NCBI GenBank assembly: GCA_027308685.1
Contig: DAIDEE010000006.1
Location: 62,001-126,000 of the forward strand
Length of the DNA stretch: 64,000 nt
Reading direction: 5' to 3'
From: Acidocella sp.
GTDB lineage: Bacteria > Pseudomonadota > Alphaproteobacteria > Acetobacterales > Acetobacteraceae
Shown here: positions 44,862 through 54,141 of the stretch, in pieces
How the letters are laid out: each line of letters opens with the position of its first letter
How positions within the stretch are numbered: position 1 is the first letter of the stretch
Notes under the pieces: model-generated
Told to the model about the DNA's origin: nothing
The model's input: only the letters and a program-made list of their open reading frames with translations
Database searches by the model: none
Program-made: the position numbers and the translations under genes

Positions 44862-46793
44862 ATGCCACCGCGCACCCCACTCTTAGACCGCGTTAAAATT
44901 CCCTCAGATATGCGCAACCTGTCTGGTGAACAGCTCAAGCAATTAGCAGATGAGTTGCGAGCCGAGACCATCGACACCGTGTCTGTAACCGGCGGCCATC
45001 TGGGCGCTTCGCTTGGTGTGGTTGAACTTACTGTGGCGATTCACGCCGTGTTCGATACCCCATCTGACCGTCTGATCTGGGATGTTGGCCACCAAACCTA
45101 CCCGCATAAAATCCTTACCGGCCGGCGTGACCGGATTCGTACCCTGCGTCAGCCAGGCGGTTTGTCGGGCTTTACCCGCCGTTCCGAGAGCGAATACGAC
45201 CCGTTCGGCGCTGCCCATTCCTCCACGTCGATCTCGGCGGGCCTCGGCATGGCCGTTGCTCGAGATTTACTCAACGTTAATTCACACAAAAACGTGATCG
45301 CCGTGATCGGCGACGGCGCGATGAGCGCCGGCATGGCCTATGAGGCGATGAACAATGCCGGGGCGATGAAGTCCCGTCTGATCGTCATTTTGAACGACAA
45401 TGACATGTCGATCGCCCCGCCGGTCGGTGCCATGAGCGCCTATCTCTCCCGACTGATCAGCTCACGCAGTTTCATGTCTCTGCGCGATTTTGCCGCCCGC
45501 ATGGCCAAGCGCTTTCCGCGCACCCTGGAGCGCACGGCGCGCCGTGCCGAGGAGTATGCCCGTGGTATTCTTACCGGCGGCACCTTGTTTGAGGAGCTTG
45601 GTTTTTACTATGTGGGCCCGATCGATGGTCACAACCTCGACCATCTGCTGCCGGTGCTACGCAATTTGCGTGATTCCGATGGCATGGAGCCGATCCTCCT
45701 CCACGTTGTTACGCAAAAAGGCAAAGGCTACGCCCCCGCCGAAGCCGCAGCTGACAAATATCACGGCGTCTCTAAGTTCAACGTAGTTACGGGCGAGCAA
45801 GCCAAGGCACCCCCGGGACCACCGTCATACACCAATGTTTTTGCCAAGGCGCTGATCGCCGAGGCGGAGGCGAACCCGAACGTGGTAGCCGTTACGGCGG
45901 CGATGCCGGGCGGTACGGGGCTGGACAAGTTTGCCCAAAAATTTCCAACCCGTATCTTTGACGTGGGTATCGCCGAACAGCACGCCGTCACCTTCGCGGC
46001 CGGCATGGCCACTGAAGGCATGGCACCCTTCTGCGCGATTTATTCCACCTTCCTGCAACGCGGCTACGACCAAGTGGTGCATGATGTGGTGCTGCAATCG
46101 CTGCCGGTCCGCTTCGCCATGGATCGTGCGGGCCTGGTTGGTGCTGATGGTGCCACTCATGCGGGTGCCTACGACATGGCGTTCCTGGGCTGTCTGCCAG
46201 GTATGGTCATTATGGCGCCGTCGGATGAAGCCGAATTAATGCACGCCGTTGCCACCTCGGCGGCCATCGATGACCGCCCAAGTGCGTTCCGTTATCCGCG
46301 TGGTGAGGGGCTTGGCGTTGAACTGCCGGCGCGCGGTTCAGTTTGGGAAATCGGCAAGGGCAGGATTATGCGGCAAGGCTCCAAAGTGGCAATATTGGCC
46401 CTCGGACCGCGTTTGGTCGATGCGTTGAAAGCCGCTGATGAGTTGAATGCCCGTGGTTTTTCCACAACGGTCGCCGATGCCCGCTTCATGAAACCGCTTG
46501 ATGAAGCGATGATCCGGCAGTTGGCTGCCCATCATGAAGTTTTGATTACAATTGAAGACGGTGTCGCTGGCGGGTTTGGCTCGGCTGTGGGGCATTTTCT
46601 CGCCTGGGTTGGCGCTTTTGACCGTGGTTTGAAATTCCGCCCCATGACGCTGCCTGACCGTTTAGTTGACCACAACAGCCCGGCGGCACAGTTGATCGAT
46701 GCCGGGCTTACCGCCAAGGATATCGTCAACCATGCGCTCACGGCATTGGGTTCGGAGGCGATCGAAACGTTTGTCGCAATTCCGGCACAGTGA
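44862..46793 (+). CDS. dxs: 1-deoxy-D-xylulose-5-phosphate synthase
   Basis: The 643-residue ThDP enzyme has the family's [15 protein letters not shown] near residue 76 and the ThDP motif [18 protein letters not shown] (from about 150). The transketolase-type second domain carries [15 protein letters not shown]. It condenses pyruvate and glyceraldehyde-3-phosphate in the first step of the MEP pathway. It heads the plus-strand run dxs-hpnM-hpnI-hpnJ and likely sets the isoprenoid supply. Confidence 0.97.
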   Translation: MPPRTPLLDRVKIPSDMRNLSGEQLKQLADELRAETIDTVSVTGGHLGASLGVVELTVAIHAVFDTPSDRLIWDVGHQTYPHKILTGRRDRIRTLRQPGGLSGFTRRSESEYDPFGAAHSSTSISAGLGMAVARDLLNVNSHKNVIAVIGDGAMSAGMAYEAMNNAGAMKSRLIVILNDNDMSIAPPVGAMSAYLSRLISSRSFMSLRDFAARMAKRFPRTLERTARRAEEYARGILTGGTLFEELGFYYVGPIDGHNLDHLLPVLRNLRDSDGMEPILLHVVTQKGKGYAPAEAAADKYHGVSKFNVVTGEQAKAPPGPPSYTNVFAKALIAEAEANPNVVAVTAAMPGGTGLDKFAQKFPTRIFDVGIAEQHAVTFAAGMATEGMAPFCAIYSTFLQRGYDQVVHDVVLQSLPVRFAMDRAGLVGADGATHAGAYDMAFLGCLPGMVIMAPSDEAELMHAVATSAAIDDRPSAFRYPRGEGLGVELPARGSVWEIGKGRIMRQGSKVAILALGPRLVDALKAADELNARGFSTTVADARFMKPLDEAMIRQLAAHHEVLITIEDGVAGGFGSAVGHFLAWVGAFDRGLKFRPMTLPDRLVDHNSPAAQLIDAGLTAKDIVNHALTALGSEAIETFVAIPAQ

Positions 46794-46810
46794 TTGTATA
46801 AAGAGTTGGT

Positions 46811-47431
46811 ATGAAACATTTTCTTTTGGCGTTACCGCTCGCGGCGATCCTAGCTGCCCCCCTCATGGCCCAGGCGGCAACGCCTGAGGCCACCCCGATT
46901 GAAGCGCTGGATACGGCGCTGATAGCCACCATGAAGGCTGGCAGCGCCAATGCCAGCTTCATGTCGCGCTATAATGACCTTGACCCCATCGTGAAATCAT
47001 CGCTGAATTTGCCGGTTATTTTGCAAAATTCGGTAGGATTCCTGTGGACCACGATCCCTGCAGCACAGCAGGAGCAACTCGCGACCTTATTTGAGCAATT
47101 CACAGTTGCTAGCTACGTCAATGGTTTTGCGGGTTACAGCGGCCAGCAGATACAAATTTTGCCGGACGAGCGTGATGTCGGCACCAATAAAATTGTTGAA
47201 ACTCAAATTGTTTCACCCGGTGATGCTGCACCTACCCGGCTCGATTACGTGATGACCAACGGCGACGCCGGCTGGCAGGTTACCGACGTGTTGTTGAACG
47301 GCACCATCAGTAAAGTGGCCGTGCAATCCTCCGACTTCAGTGCGCTGGTTGTGTCCGGCAACGCTTCGCAATTGATTACGGCCTTGGAGGCAAAAATTGC
47401 GGCGCTCTCGGGCGGCGCCCTTAAGTCGTAA
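46811..47431 (+). CDS. hpnM: Hopanoid-associated MlaC-like protein HpnM
   Basis: The 206-residue exported protein has a signal peptide (MKHFLLALPLAAILAAPLMAQA) followed by an MlaC/Ttg2-like domain. Typical segments are FLWTTIPAAQQEQLATLFEQ and the YVMTNGDAGWQVTDVLLNG end region. HpnM is the hopanoid-cluster member of the MlaC phospholipid-binding family and is thought to help move lipids between membranes. It lies 17 bases after dxs and one base before hpnI. Confidence 0.88.
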   Translation: MKHFLLALPLAAILAAPLMAQAATPEATPIEALDTALIATMKAGSANASFMSRYNDLDPIVKSSLNLPVILQNSVGFLWTTIPAAQQEQLATLFEQFTVASYVNGFAGYSGQQIQILPDERDVGTNKIVETQIVSPGDAAPTRLDYVMTNGDAGWQVTDVLLNGTISKVAVQSSDFSALVVSGNASQLITALEAKIAALSGGALKS

Positions 47432-47432
47432 A

Positions 47433-48599
47433 ATGTCGATCATTATCCCGGCCATTTGGCTGTTCGCGCTCATCGGCGTGCTGCAGCAGTATTTTGGTGT
47501 GCGTTTAGTTGAACAGTTTGTTCTTCAAAGACACCCCACGTTGCCAAATCCGCCGGCTGTTTCTGTGTTGAAGCCGCTTTGTGGCGTTGAACCGCTGACC
47601 GAGGTGGCGCTGGAATCATTTTTTCTCGTTGAGTATCCGCAGTTTCAGTTGGTGTTTGGCGTGCAAAATCCGGCGGACCCGGTTTTGCAGGTTATCGCTA
47701 AGCTGCAAGCCCGCTACCCGACCCGCGATGTGGCGGTGGTGATTGATAGCAGTGTGCATGGGAGCAACCGAAAGGTCTCCAACCTTATCAACATGTTACC
47801 GGAAGCAAAGTACGAAACGTTGGTGATGTCGGATGCCGATATTCATGTCCCGCCGTATTTTCTGAACGCTGTGACCTCGGCGTTGGCGGCGCCTGGGGTA
47901 GGGTTGGTAACGACGCTTTATACCGCCTTGCCGGGTACGCCGCATTTGGCCACCACGTTGGGGGCGAACCAGATTAACTATATGTTCCTGCCCGGCGCTC
48001 TCCTGGCGCGTAAATTAGGCCGCCAGGATTGCTTGGGCGTGACAATGGCGCTGAAACGTTCGGTGTTAGCCAAAATTGGCGGATTGCAGGCGCTAGTCAA
48101 CCATTTGGCTGATGACCAGGTGCTCGGCCGATTGGTGCGTACCTACGGCTACACGTTAACGCTGGCACCCGTGATACCCGCCACCACAGTGCCGGAGGAT
48201 GATTTCCGTGCGTTATGGAAGCACGAATTGCGTTGGGCGCGGACCATTCGAGCTTTGGTGCCGGTTCCGTATGCGGGGTCCGTTCTGCAGCTTTCCCTCA
48301 TATGGGCCATGGCAGGATTAGTTGTTTCGGGGTTTCATTTGTGGGCCTGGGGGTTGTTTCTGGCAGTTCTGCTGGTTCGCTATTATCTGGCTTGCCGGAT
48401 TGATAAAACCCTTGGGCTTGCCAAAGCGGGTGAGGCGTGGCTTTTCGTGGTGCGGGATGTTGTCTCCCTGGCGGTCTATATTGCCAGCTTCACCGGCAAT
48501 AAAGTTGATTGGCGCGGCCAGACGATGACAGCCGATGCCGGATTGGTTGCGCTCGCAACAGCCTCAAATTTCGTAAAATCGCCTTTAGTAGAAGAGTAA
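47433..48599 (+). CDS. hpnI: Hopanoid glycosyltransferase HpnI
   Basis: The product of about 388 residues is a GT2-type enzyme related to ceramide glucosyltransferase. It has an N-terminal helix, VLKPLCGVEPL, the DxD-like MSDADIHVP and a Q/RxxRW-like HELRWARTIRAL near the end of the catalytic domain, then membrane helices. I start it at the ATG at 47433. HpnI makes glycosyl hopane for bacteriohopanetetrol cyclitol ether synthesis. The gene is followed six bases later by hpnJ. Confidence 0.9.
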   Translation: MSIIIPAIWLFALIGVLQQYFGVRLVEQFVLQRHPTLPNPPAVSVLKPLCGVEPLTEVALESFFLVEYPQFQLVFGVQNPADPVLQVIAKLQARYPTRDVAVVIDSSVHGSNRKVSNLINMLPEAKYETLVMSDADIHVPPYFLNAVTSALAAPGVGLVTTLYTALPGTPHLATTLGANQINYMFLPGALLARKLGRQDCLGVTMALKRSVLAKIGGLQALVNHLADDQVLGRLVRTYGYTLTLAPVIPATTVPEDDFRALWKHELRWARTIRALVPVPYAGSVLQLSLIWAMAGLVVSGFHLWAWGLFLAVLLVRYYLACRIDKTLGLAKAGEAWLFVVRDVVSLAVYIASFTGNKVDWRGQTMTADAGLVALATASNFVKSPLVEE

Positions 48600-48605
48600 A
48601 ACACG

Positions 48606-50030
48606 ATGATGAAAACCCTTTTCTTGCAGCCCCCCTCCTTCGATGGTTTCGACGGCGGCGCCGGTTCACGCTATCAGGCTAAACGCGAGATTAAATCTTT
48701 CTGGTTTCCCACATGGCTCGCCCAACCGGCCGCTCTGGTGCCAGACTCCACCTTGATCGACGCGCCACCCGCCCGCCTCACTATGGCCGATGTGCTGCCG
48801 CACGCTAAAAAGAACGATCTTCTCATCATTCATACCTCTACCCCATCGTTTGCGAACGACGTGAAGGTTGCTGAAGCCTTCAAGGCGGAAAACCCTCATA
48901 TTCTCATCGGTTTTGTTGGTGCTAAAGTGGCAGTGCAACCGGAGGAATCTCTAGCCCGCGCCAAAGTAATCGACTTTGTGGCAGGCAATGAGTTCGACTT
49001 CACCATCAAGGAAATTGCGGAAGGTAAGCCACTCGCCGATGTTGACGGTATCATGTACCGTGATGCTTCTGGTGCGCTGATAAAAAACAAAGATCGCGCC
49101 ATTTTGCATGACATGGACCAACTACCGTTCGTCACCGAAGTGTATAAAAAGCATCTGCGGATCGAAGATTATTTCATCGGCTACCTGAAACACCCTTATA
49201 TTTCTATTTACACGGGCCGTGGTTGCAAATCGCGCTGCACCTTCTGTCTGTGGCCGCAAACCGTCGGTGGCCATACCTACCGCACCCGCTCGGTGGCAAA
49301 CGTCATCGCCGAAATCAAACAAGCCAAAGCTGATTTTCCGCAAGTGCAGGAATTTATGTTTGATGATGACACCTTCACTGACGACCTTCCCCGTGCGGAA
49401 GCTATTGCCATTGAGCTTGGTAAGCTGGGCGTTACCTGGTCATGCAACGCCAAAGCGAACGTGCCGTTTAAATCTCTGAAAATTTTCAAGGAGAACGGCT
49501 TACGATTGTTGTTGGTGGGTTATGAGAGCGGCAACCAGCAAATCCTGCATAATATCAAAAAAGGTATGCGCATCGATGTCGCCAAGCAGTTCACCAAGGA
49601 TTGCCATACGCTCGGTATCAAGATCCACGGTACCTTTATTGTCGGCCTGCCCGGTGAAAATCAGGATACTCTGAAGGAAACCATTGAGTTTGCCAAAGAG
49701 ATCAATCCACACACCATCCAGGTCTCGCTGGCGGCACCCTACCCGGGGACCTTCCTATACGATCAGGCGGTCCGCGAAGGCTGGCTGGATATCGAACATG
49801 CCGAACTGATCGATGACCATGGGGTTCAGATTGCGCCGCTGCACTACCCCCATCTCAGCCACAATGAGATTTTCAAATCGGTTGAAACCATCTACCGCAA
49901 ATTCTATTTCCGCCCGTCGAAAATCCTCTCCATCCTCAATGAGATGATCCGCAGCCCGGACATGATGAAACGCCGTTTGCGCGAGGGCGTGGAATTCTTC
50001 GCCTTCCTGAAGGAGCGTAACGCCGCTTAG
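48606..50030 (+). CDS. hpnJ: B12-binding radical SAM protein HpnJ
   Basis: The 474-residue protein has an N-terminal cobalamin-binding-like domain and then a radical SAM domain with GRGCKSRCTFCLWPQ (C-x3-C-x2-C). Further conserved segments are MFDDDTFT and VGLPGENQDTLKETIEFAK. HpnJ converts the sugar-derived head group in cyclitol ether hopanoid synthesis. The match to the family along its full length is good and it is flanked by hpnI and hpnK. Confidence 0.93.
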   Translation: MMKTLFLQPPSFDGFDGGAGSRYQAKREIKSFWFPTWLAQPAALVPDSTLIDAPPARLTMADVLPHAKKNDLLIIHTSTPSFANDVKVAEAFKAENPHILIGFVGAKVAVQPEESLARAKVIDFVAGNEFDFTIKEIAEGKPLADVDGIMYRDASGALIKNKDRAILHDMDQLPFVTEVYKKHLRIEDYFIGYLKHPYISIYTGRGCKSRCTFCLWPQTVGGHTYRTRSVANVIAEIKQAKADFPQVQEFMFDDDTFTDDLPRAEAIAIELGKLGVTWSCNAKANVPFKSLKIFKENGLRLLLVGYESGNQQILHNIKKGMRIDVAKQFTKDCHTLGIKIHGTFIVGLPGENQDTLKETIEFAKEINPHTIQVSLAAPYPGTFLYDQAVREGWLDIEHAELIDDHGVQIAPLHYPHLSHNEIFKSVETIYRKFYFRPSKILSILNEMIRSPDMMKRRLREGVEFFAFLKERNAA

Positions 50031-50210
50031 GCGGCCATACGTTCTGGTGGGCGGCAGCGTAACGGTCGCAGAATATTTCTTCCCCTCCAGCCGGATATTG
50101 GCTAACCTATTGGCAAGAAACGATGAGTGTGAACTTGGCTGTCTTCTTTGGCACACGCATCGTTCGTTAATTGTTTCTGGGTGCGGCATTGGCCGCGTAG
50201 GGGGCTCGTT

Positions 50211-50630
50211 GTGTCATTCCGATTTATGGCGACGCTTGGCATAATCCTCAGTCTCACGATCGGCACGGCTTACGCCGGCAGCACTTACGCGATTGCTCTC
50301 AATACCTCGATCGGCGACGGCGACGGCATTGCCCAGAGAATTATTAACGCCTTCCAGTCCGACATCGCCGCGTCGTCGCAATATTCGATGGTGTCCGATG
50401 AACGCAATGCCAATTACATCATTGAATTTGCCAGCATTGTTGACGATTCCAACAGCGACAATACCCAGCAGACCAGTGCCTACTCGGTGGTTTTGCTGGA
50501 TCATAATTGGGGCTATGTTTCGTCGCTGGTCGGTGTCTGCGGTGATCAGAAGGCCGCGTCCTGTGCCGAGCATCTGCTTGAGTCGGTCGATAGCGATATT
50601 TCCCACGATCAGTCGTCCTCGAGCAAATAA
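50211..50630 (+). CDS. Small secreted protein inside the hpn cluster, unrecognised
   Basis: I start this at the GTG at 50211 (139 residues) with a GGGGG-like site before it; the ATG at 50226 is an alternative. A signal peptide ends near TAYAG. The mature part has NTSIGDGDGIAQRIINAFQ, an unpaired-looking Cys pair (VCGDQKAASCAEHLLE) and a serine-rich tail. No family recognised. Its insertion between hpnJ and hpnK, without overlap of either, suggests but does not prove a hopanoid-related job. Confidence 0.7.
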   Translation: MSFRFMATLGIILSLTIGTAYAGSTYAIALNTSIGDGDGIAQRIINAFQSDIAASSQYSMVSDERNANYIIEFASIVDDSNSDNTQQTSAYSVVLLDHNWGYVSSLVGVCGDQKAASCAEHLLESVDSDISHDQSSSSK

Positions 50631-50642
50631 CCTTCTCAACCT

Positions 50643-51446
50643 TTGAGTATTATTTTTTCTGCCGATGATTTTGGCCTCACCATTCACGTCAACGAAGCGG
50701 TGGAACAGGCGCATGTCCACGGCGTTCTGGGGCAAGCCAGCTTGATGGTGGCTGCGCCGGCGACCGCTGATGCTGTAGATCGCGCCAAGCGCTTGCTTAA
50801 CCTGAATGTCGGGCTTCACCTGGTGTTGGTAGATGGTGATTCGTGTCTCGGCCATGCCCGCCTGCCGCACATCACCACGCCGGACGGAAAATTTGGTCGT
50901 AACCAGACGGCCCTGGGATTTCAGTATTTTTTCTCGCCTGCGGCCCGCCATGAGCTGGCCCTTGAAATTCGCGCCCAATTTGAAGCCTACGTGGCGACGG
51001 GTCTGCCTCTACACCATGCCGATGCCCATAAGCATATGCATTTGCACCCGACAGTGGCCGATACCATGATCAAAATTGGCCGCGAGTTTGGACTGACCCG
51101 CATCAGGGTTCCCGCAGAACCTACAAAAACACTAGAAAAATGCAACGACACTCCTGGTATCGCTGACCGCGCGTTGTTTGCTTGGAGTAACGTTTTACGC
51201 ACAAAAGTCCGTCGAGCGAACCTTGCTGCAACCGATCAGGTTTTTGGCATCAAATGGTCAGGTCACATGAGCACTAGCCGCGTCCTCCAACTTTTACAAA
51301 ATTTGCCGTCAGGTTCAACGGAAATCTATTTTCATCCGGCTACCGAACGGGATGCTGCGTTACGTGCGCTGATGCCTGATTACGAACACGTCATGGAGCT
51401 AAAAACTTTGCTGGACATTTACCGCGAGAGCCCATTTACTTCATAG
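50643..51446 (+). CDS. hpnK: Hopanoid YdjC/ChbG-family protein HpnK
   Basis: The 267-residue protein begins with a TTG start (MSIIFSADDFGLTIHVNEAVEQ when read as Met) and has the DDFG and HADAHKHMHLHPTV motifs of the YdjC carbohydrate deacetylase fold. The acidic and histidine residues of these motifs coordinate the metal. HpnK acts as a deacetylase on the glycosylated hopanoid made by HpnI, before the HpnJ step. No clear Shine-Dalgarno precedes the TTG; it lies 12 bases past the preceding small gene. Confidence 0.9.
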   Translation: MSIIFSADDFGLTIHVNEAVEQAHVHGVLGQASLMVAAPATADAVDRAKRLLNLNVGLHLVLVDGDSCLGHARLPHITTPDGKFGRNQTALGFQYFFSPAARHELALEIRAQFEAYVATGLPLHHADAHKHMHLHPTVADTMIKIGREFGLTRIRVPAEPTKTLEKCNDTPGIADRALFAWSNVLRTKVRRANLAATDQVFGIKWSGHMSTSRVLQLLQNLPSGSTEIYFHPATERDAALRALMPDYEHVMELKTLLDIYRESPFTS

Positions 51447-51467
51447 CTCGACGATGTGGAGATCGCT

Positions 51468-51662
51468 GTGCCCGCCTACACCAACGACCACTTGAGCCTG
51501 GACCATCTCGAGAAACTGGCGGAGCGCTTCTCGATGTCCACGCAGGATGCGGCCAAGTTCATGCTCTGGTCTCGGCAGATGCCGTGGCTAGCCGACAAAC
51601 CGATACAGCAACGGATTGCCAAATTCCGCGAGCTGCACCCGCTTGCCTGGCCAGAGTTTTAG
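51468..51662 (+). CDS. Small protein of unknown function after hpnK
   Basis: A 64-residue charged, helical protein (LDHLEKLAERFSMSTQDAAK, then FMLWSRQMPWLADKP) starts at a GTG at 51468 that is six bases after GGAG; a GTG at 51456 is an alternative. No signal peptide, helix-turn-helix or cysteine is present. I do not recognise a family. The ribosome site and codon pattern support coding. Confidence 0.5.
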   Translation: MPAYTNDHLSLDHLEKLAERFSMSTQDAAKFMLWSRQMPWLADKPIQQRIAKFRELHPLAWPEF

Positions 51663-51747
51663 GGCCCGACAATAGTATTTTGAATGGCGCGATCATTCAA
51701 AATACTTCGAAGGGAATGTTGTTGAACGGCCTCTATACCGGCTGAGT

Positions 51748-51954
51748 TTATTTGCCGATGATAACGTCGGAAGATTTGACAATTACCGTAACAGCATCGC
51801 CAATCTTCAATCCTAAATCATCGGCGGCCTCATTTGTGATCGACGAGGTAACGATATGGCCATTGCCGATATCTACGCGCACATGTGCTGTCGTCTGGCC
51901 CTTCATCACGGCGACGATGGTTCCTTTGAACTGATTACGGACACTAAGTTTCAT
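51748..51954 (-). CDS. Mop/TOBE-domain molybdate-binding protein
   Basis: This 68-residue stand-alone Mop domain starts at the ATG at 51954 behind GGAGA. The protein reads MKLSVRNQFKGTIV and ends with IGDAVTVIVKSSDVIIGK, the typical TOBE fold for molybdate binding. Its start is separated by only a terminator hairpin from a displaced copy of the rpsI end. In the ancestor it probably sat directly downstream of rpsI. Confidence 0.88.
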   Translation of the reverse strand: MKLSVRNQFKGTIVAVMKGQTTAHVRVDIGNGHIVTSSITNEAADDLGLKIGDAVTVIVKSSDVIIGK

Positions 51955-51965
51955 AAAAATTCTCC

Positions 51966-51995
51966 AAAAAAACCCCGGATCGCTCCGGGGTTTTT
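51966..51995. terminator. Strong terminator, probably the original rpsI terminator
   Basis: CCCCGGA at 51973-51979 pairs with TCCGGGG at 51984-51990, flanked by A runs (51966-51972) and T runs (51991-51995), so it can act on either strand. It is directly downstream (in minus direction) of the displaced 24-bp rpsI end at 52002-52025. The likely reading is that it once terminated rpsI and was cut off by the inserted element. Confidence 0.85.
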
Positions 51996-52001
51996 GGGGG
52001 A

Positions 52002-52025
52002 TTAGCGCTTGGAGAACTGGAAGCT
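52002..52025. repeat. attL: 24-bp copy of the rpsI 3' end
   Basis: The 24 bases are identical to 54142-54165 and include the stop codon and the last seven codons (SFQFSKR read on the minus strand). Beyond them the two sites diverge completely. The second half (TTGGAGAACTGGAAGCT) recurs imperfectly at 52165 onward. Confidence 0.9.
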
Positions 52026-52164
52026 TTGTAAAGCATTGTTTTTGCTTAATTATTTTTGATAAAAATAATCCGTGAACGATCTGTGAAAAAAATTGGATGG
52101 CTTGCTTGGCCATTAGGCGCACCTTCCGTATTGCCCCCCCTTATTCTTCCGGATAAGCCGATCC

Positions 52165-52250
52165 CGCTTTTGAGGACTGGAAGCTTTGCAAGGCATTGTT
52201 GTTTGCGTGATTGTTTTTGAACGAAATGACCCTGTGAATGATCTGTGAAA
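52165..52250. repeat. Second att-like copy, imperfect
   Basis: The stretch repeats 52006-52088 imperfectly: both contain GACTGGAAGCTTTG or its variant, then an AGGCATTGTT-like piece, and end with GTGAA-N4-CTGTGAAA. It lies within the element, not at its edge. It may be an older attachment site left by tandem insertion and deletion. Alignment was done by eye. Confidence 0.75.
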
Positions 52251-52421
52251 GCCGTCTGGTAGATTTCTTGCTGATCAGGCCACCTTTCGCAAGGAAAAGT
52301 CCACACGCACCGGGTCATATGGAAAGATCACGTGTCCGCCCTCAGCGTAGCAAGGTCAATGAAGCGGTATGGCCTCTCGCGTTCCCCGGCATGCTTGTGA
52401 TCGCCCCGCCGCCGGACCGCA

Positions 52422-52841
52422 TCAAGGTTCCCAGGGGTTGATGATCCTCACGTCGCAGTTCTCAAAATCCGCCACGTTGCGGGTGGCCAGTTCCGCGCCA
52501 CGGGACTGGGCGATGGCGGCGATCTGCGCATCGAACTGGGAGATCGGCTTGCCCATCTGGCGCCGCCCAGTGGAAATCTCCGCAAAGGCGCTTGCCGCAG
52601 GGCTGTCAAACGGCAGGACGCGCCCGGCGAAATCCACAGCCAGCATGGTTTCAATGGCGGTGAGCAGCTCGCTTCTCCGCCGCCCCTCGGGCAGCAGCAT
52701 AACGCCATAGCGCAACTCCGCCTCGGTGACGGTGGAGAGGAACAGACTTGTTGGGGGCCGTGCTGCCAGCCAGGACATTACCGCCAGGGCAGGGGCGGGG
52801 CGCATAAGCTCCGAGACGACATTCGTATCCAACAGGATCAT
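52422..52841 (-). CDS. vapC: VapC-type PIN-domain toxin
   Basis: The 139-residue PIN ribonuclease has MILLDTNVVSELM at the start (first acidic residue D5), an STVTEAELRYG segment (second acidic) and a C-terminal DAQIAAIAQ/ADFENC region. It is the standard VapC/FitB layout. The start overlaps the antitoxin stop in an ATGA junction. It should cleave RNA when free of its antitoxin. Confidence 0.92.
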   Translation of the reverse strand: MILLDTNVVSELMRPAPALAVMSWLAARPPTSLFLSTVTEAELRYGVMLLPEGRRRSELLTAIETMLAVDFAGRVLPFDSPAASAFAEISTGRRQMGKPISQFDAQIAAIAQSRGAELATRNVADFENCDVRIINPWEP

Positions 52842-53086
52842 CAGTCGAACGCCGGAGGCTCGGGCATCGGTTCACGCGGCGCTATGGGCAGGTCGGCCCC
52901 GCCCAGGGCAGCGAAGCGGGCATGGATGGTTTCGGCCAGGTTGGCGGCGGGCGGAGCTTGGCGGCTGAGAGCCGAGCGAATGATGTCGCGCGCCTCGTCT
53001 TCCATGGACCGGCCATGGACCGCCGCCTGCACGCGAAGACGGGATTTCAGCCCGTCTTCAAGATTGCGAATGGTGATGCTGGCCAT
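52841..53086 (-). CDS. FitA/VapB-type antitoxin, ribbon-helix-helix
   Basis: This 81-residue protein starts at the ATG at 53086 behind AGGAGC. It reads MASITIRNLEDGLKSRLRVQ, then AAVHGRSMEDEARDIIRSAL, the ribbon-helix-helix DNA-binding domain of FitA-like antitoxins. A proline-rich C-terminal tail follows and presumably wraps the toxin. It overlaps the toxin start by four bases. A longer frame to 53323 is not supported. Confidence 0.9.
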   Translation of the reverse strand: MASITIRNLEDGLKSRLRVQAAVHGRSMEDEARDIIRSALSRQAPPAANLAETIHARFAALGGADLPIAPREPMPEPPAFD

Positions 53087-53506
53087 GAGCTTGCTCCTGA
53101 CGTTCTGGCGTTGATGACATTCGCAGCAATGATTGCATAAACTAGACCTGCCCGCCAGTGCGATTACGCGATAACGGTTCTTTGTTCGGACCGGCAAAAC
53201 CCGGTTCTTCGTCCCGTCCCTGGTGGCAGGAACCTGGAAGGCGCGCAGCCAGTCAAAGGATGGCGGCACAGCCGCCACCGCCACAGGCGGCGCGCAGACA
53301 CGCACAGCCCGTAGGGCGAGCATGGCGAGCGTCCTTGCACGGGCAAGCGCATGGAGGGAGAATCGAGCCTAGAAGGCGGCGTTGGGGGCGGTTGGCAGTG
53401 TCGTTACGATAATGCAGTATGCGCTAGCATTCCTTGATCTGTAGAAATTACATAACATATTACCGCTGATAAAGCTGGGAATTATCCACGGATGTGACAG
53501 CGGAAA
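53087..53506. other. Gene-free stretch within the rpsI element, 420 bp
   Basis: Only short frames without domain matches are seen. The right part (about 53460-53570) carries repeated short pieces such as GGAATTATCCACGG and CGGAATAATCCACCG, which may be binding sites or decay products. Nothing else could be named. Confidence 0.5.
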
Positions 53507-53986
53507 CTATCTCGGAGTAATACTCTGACTATACCACTGAATAATTCTCGGAATAATCCACCGAATGATAGTTGGCAGTTGGCACACTGGAGGTGGTTCA
53601 TCTGCTACCAGGAGGTGCCTTGCGGTAGCCTGTTCTAGATAGATATCGGGCGGCAGCGGTTCCTTGTGCAGCCGCTGGCGGTGGATCGACTGGCCGGTTT
53701 CGTGAGCGCTGTAAAAGCGCTTCCATAGGTCCTTGAATTTGAGGTTCCCGGCGATTCTCACATCCACGCTGAGCTTCTGCTCGGCCCGGAGTTCGTAGAA
53801 CAGGTCCTCGGCCAAGTTGGGGGCGGTGGGAAGGTCGCGGGTCTTGAGGGACCGGATGATGTAGCCGGTGACGCCGGGGATTTTTAAGCGGGCCTGGTAG
53901 ACCTGCTGGTTGGTGTCGCCTCGCCGGTACACCATGACGGCCCCGTCCCGGAGGCGGTGGGCTTGCTGGTAGAAGCTCTCGACCAT
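53507..53986 (-). pseudogene. Truncated tyrosine integrase, N-terminal domain
   Basis: From the ATG at 53986 the frame reads through an arm-binding domain as in phage-type tyrosine recombinases: MVYRRGDTNQQVYQARLKIP, then YIIRSLKTRDLPTAPNLAED and LFYELRAEQKLSV. After about residue 120 the sequence becomes unrelated and it stops. The catalytic R-H-R-Y domain is absent, so it cannot recombine. It is the first gene beside the rpsI end, where an integrase for this att site would be expected. Confidence 0.82.
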
Positions 53987-54080
53987 GATCCAAATTCCAC
54001 AATTTCTGTGAAAGTTCTGTGCAAAACGCTAACTGGAAACAGCGTCGGAAACAAGGGTCTGTAAAGCGTCCGTGAATGTA

Positions 54081-54116
54081 AAAACAGGGACTTGATTTAC
54101 ATCAAGTCCCTGTTTT
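54081..54116. terminator. Terminator now serving rpsI
   Basis: AAAACAGGGACTTGAT (54081-54096) pairs perfectly with ATCAAGTCCCTGTTTT (54101-54116) across a TTAC loop. It is only about 26 bases from the rpsI stop. On the minus strand it ends in a T run. It belongs to the inserted element and replaces the original terminator. Confidence 0.9.
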
Positions 54117-54141
54117 AATTGAATAAATTGAAGCCTAAGAC

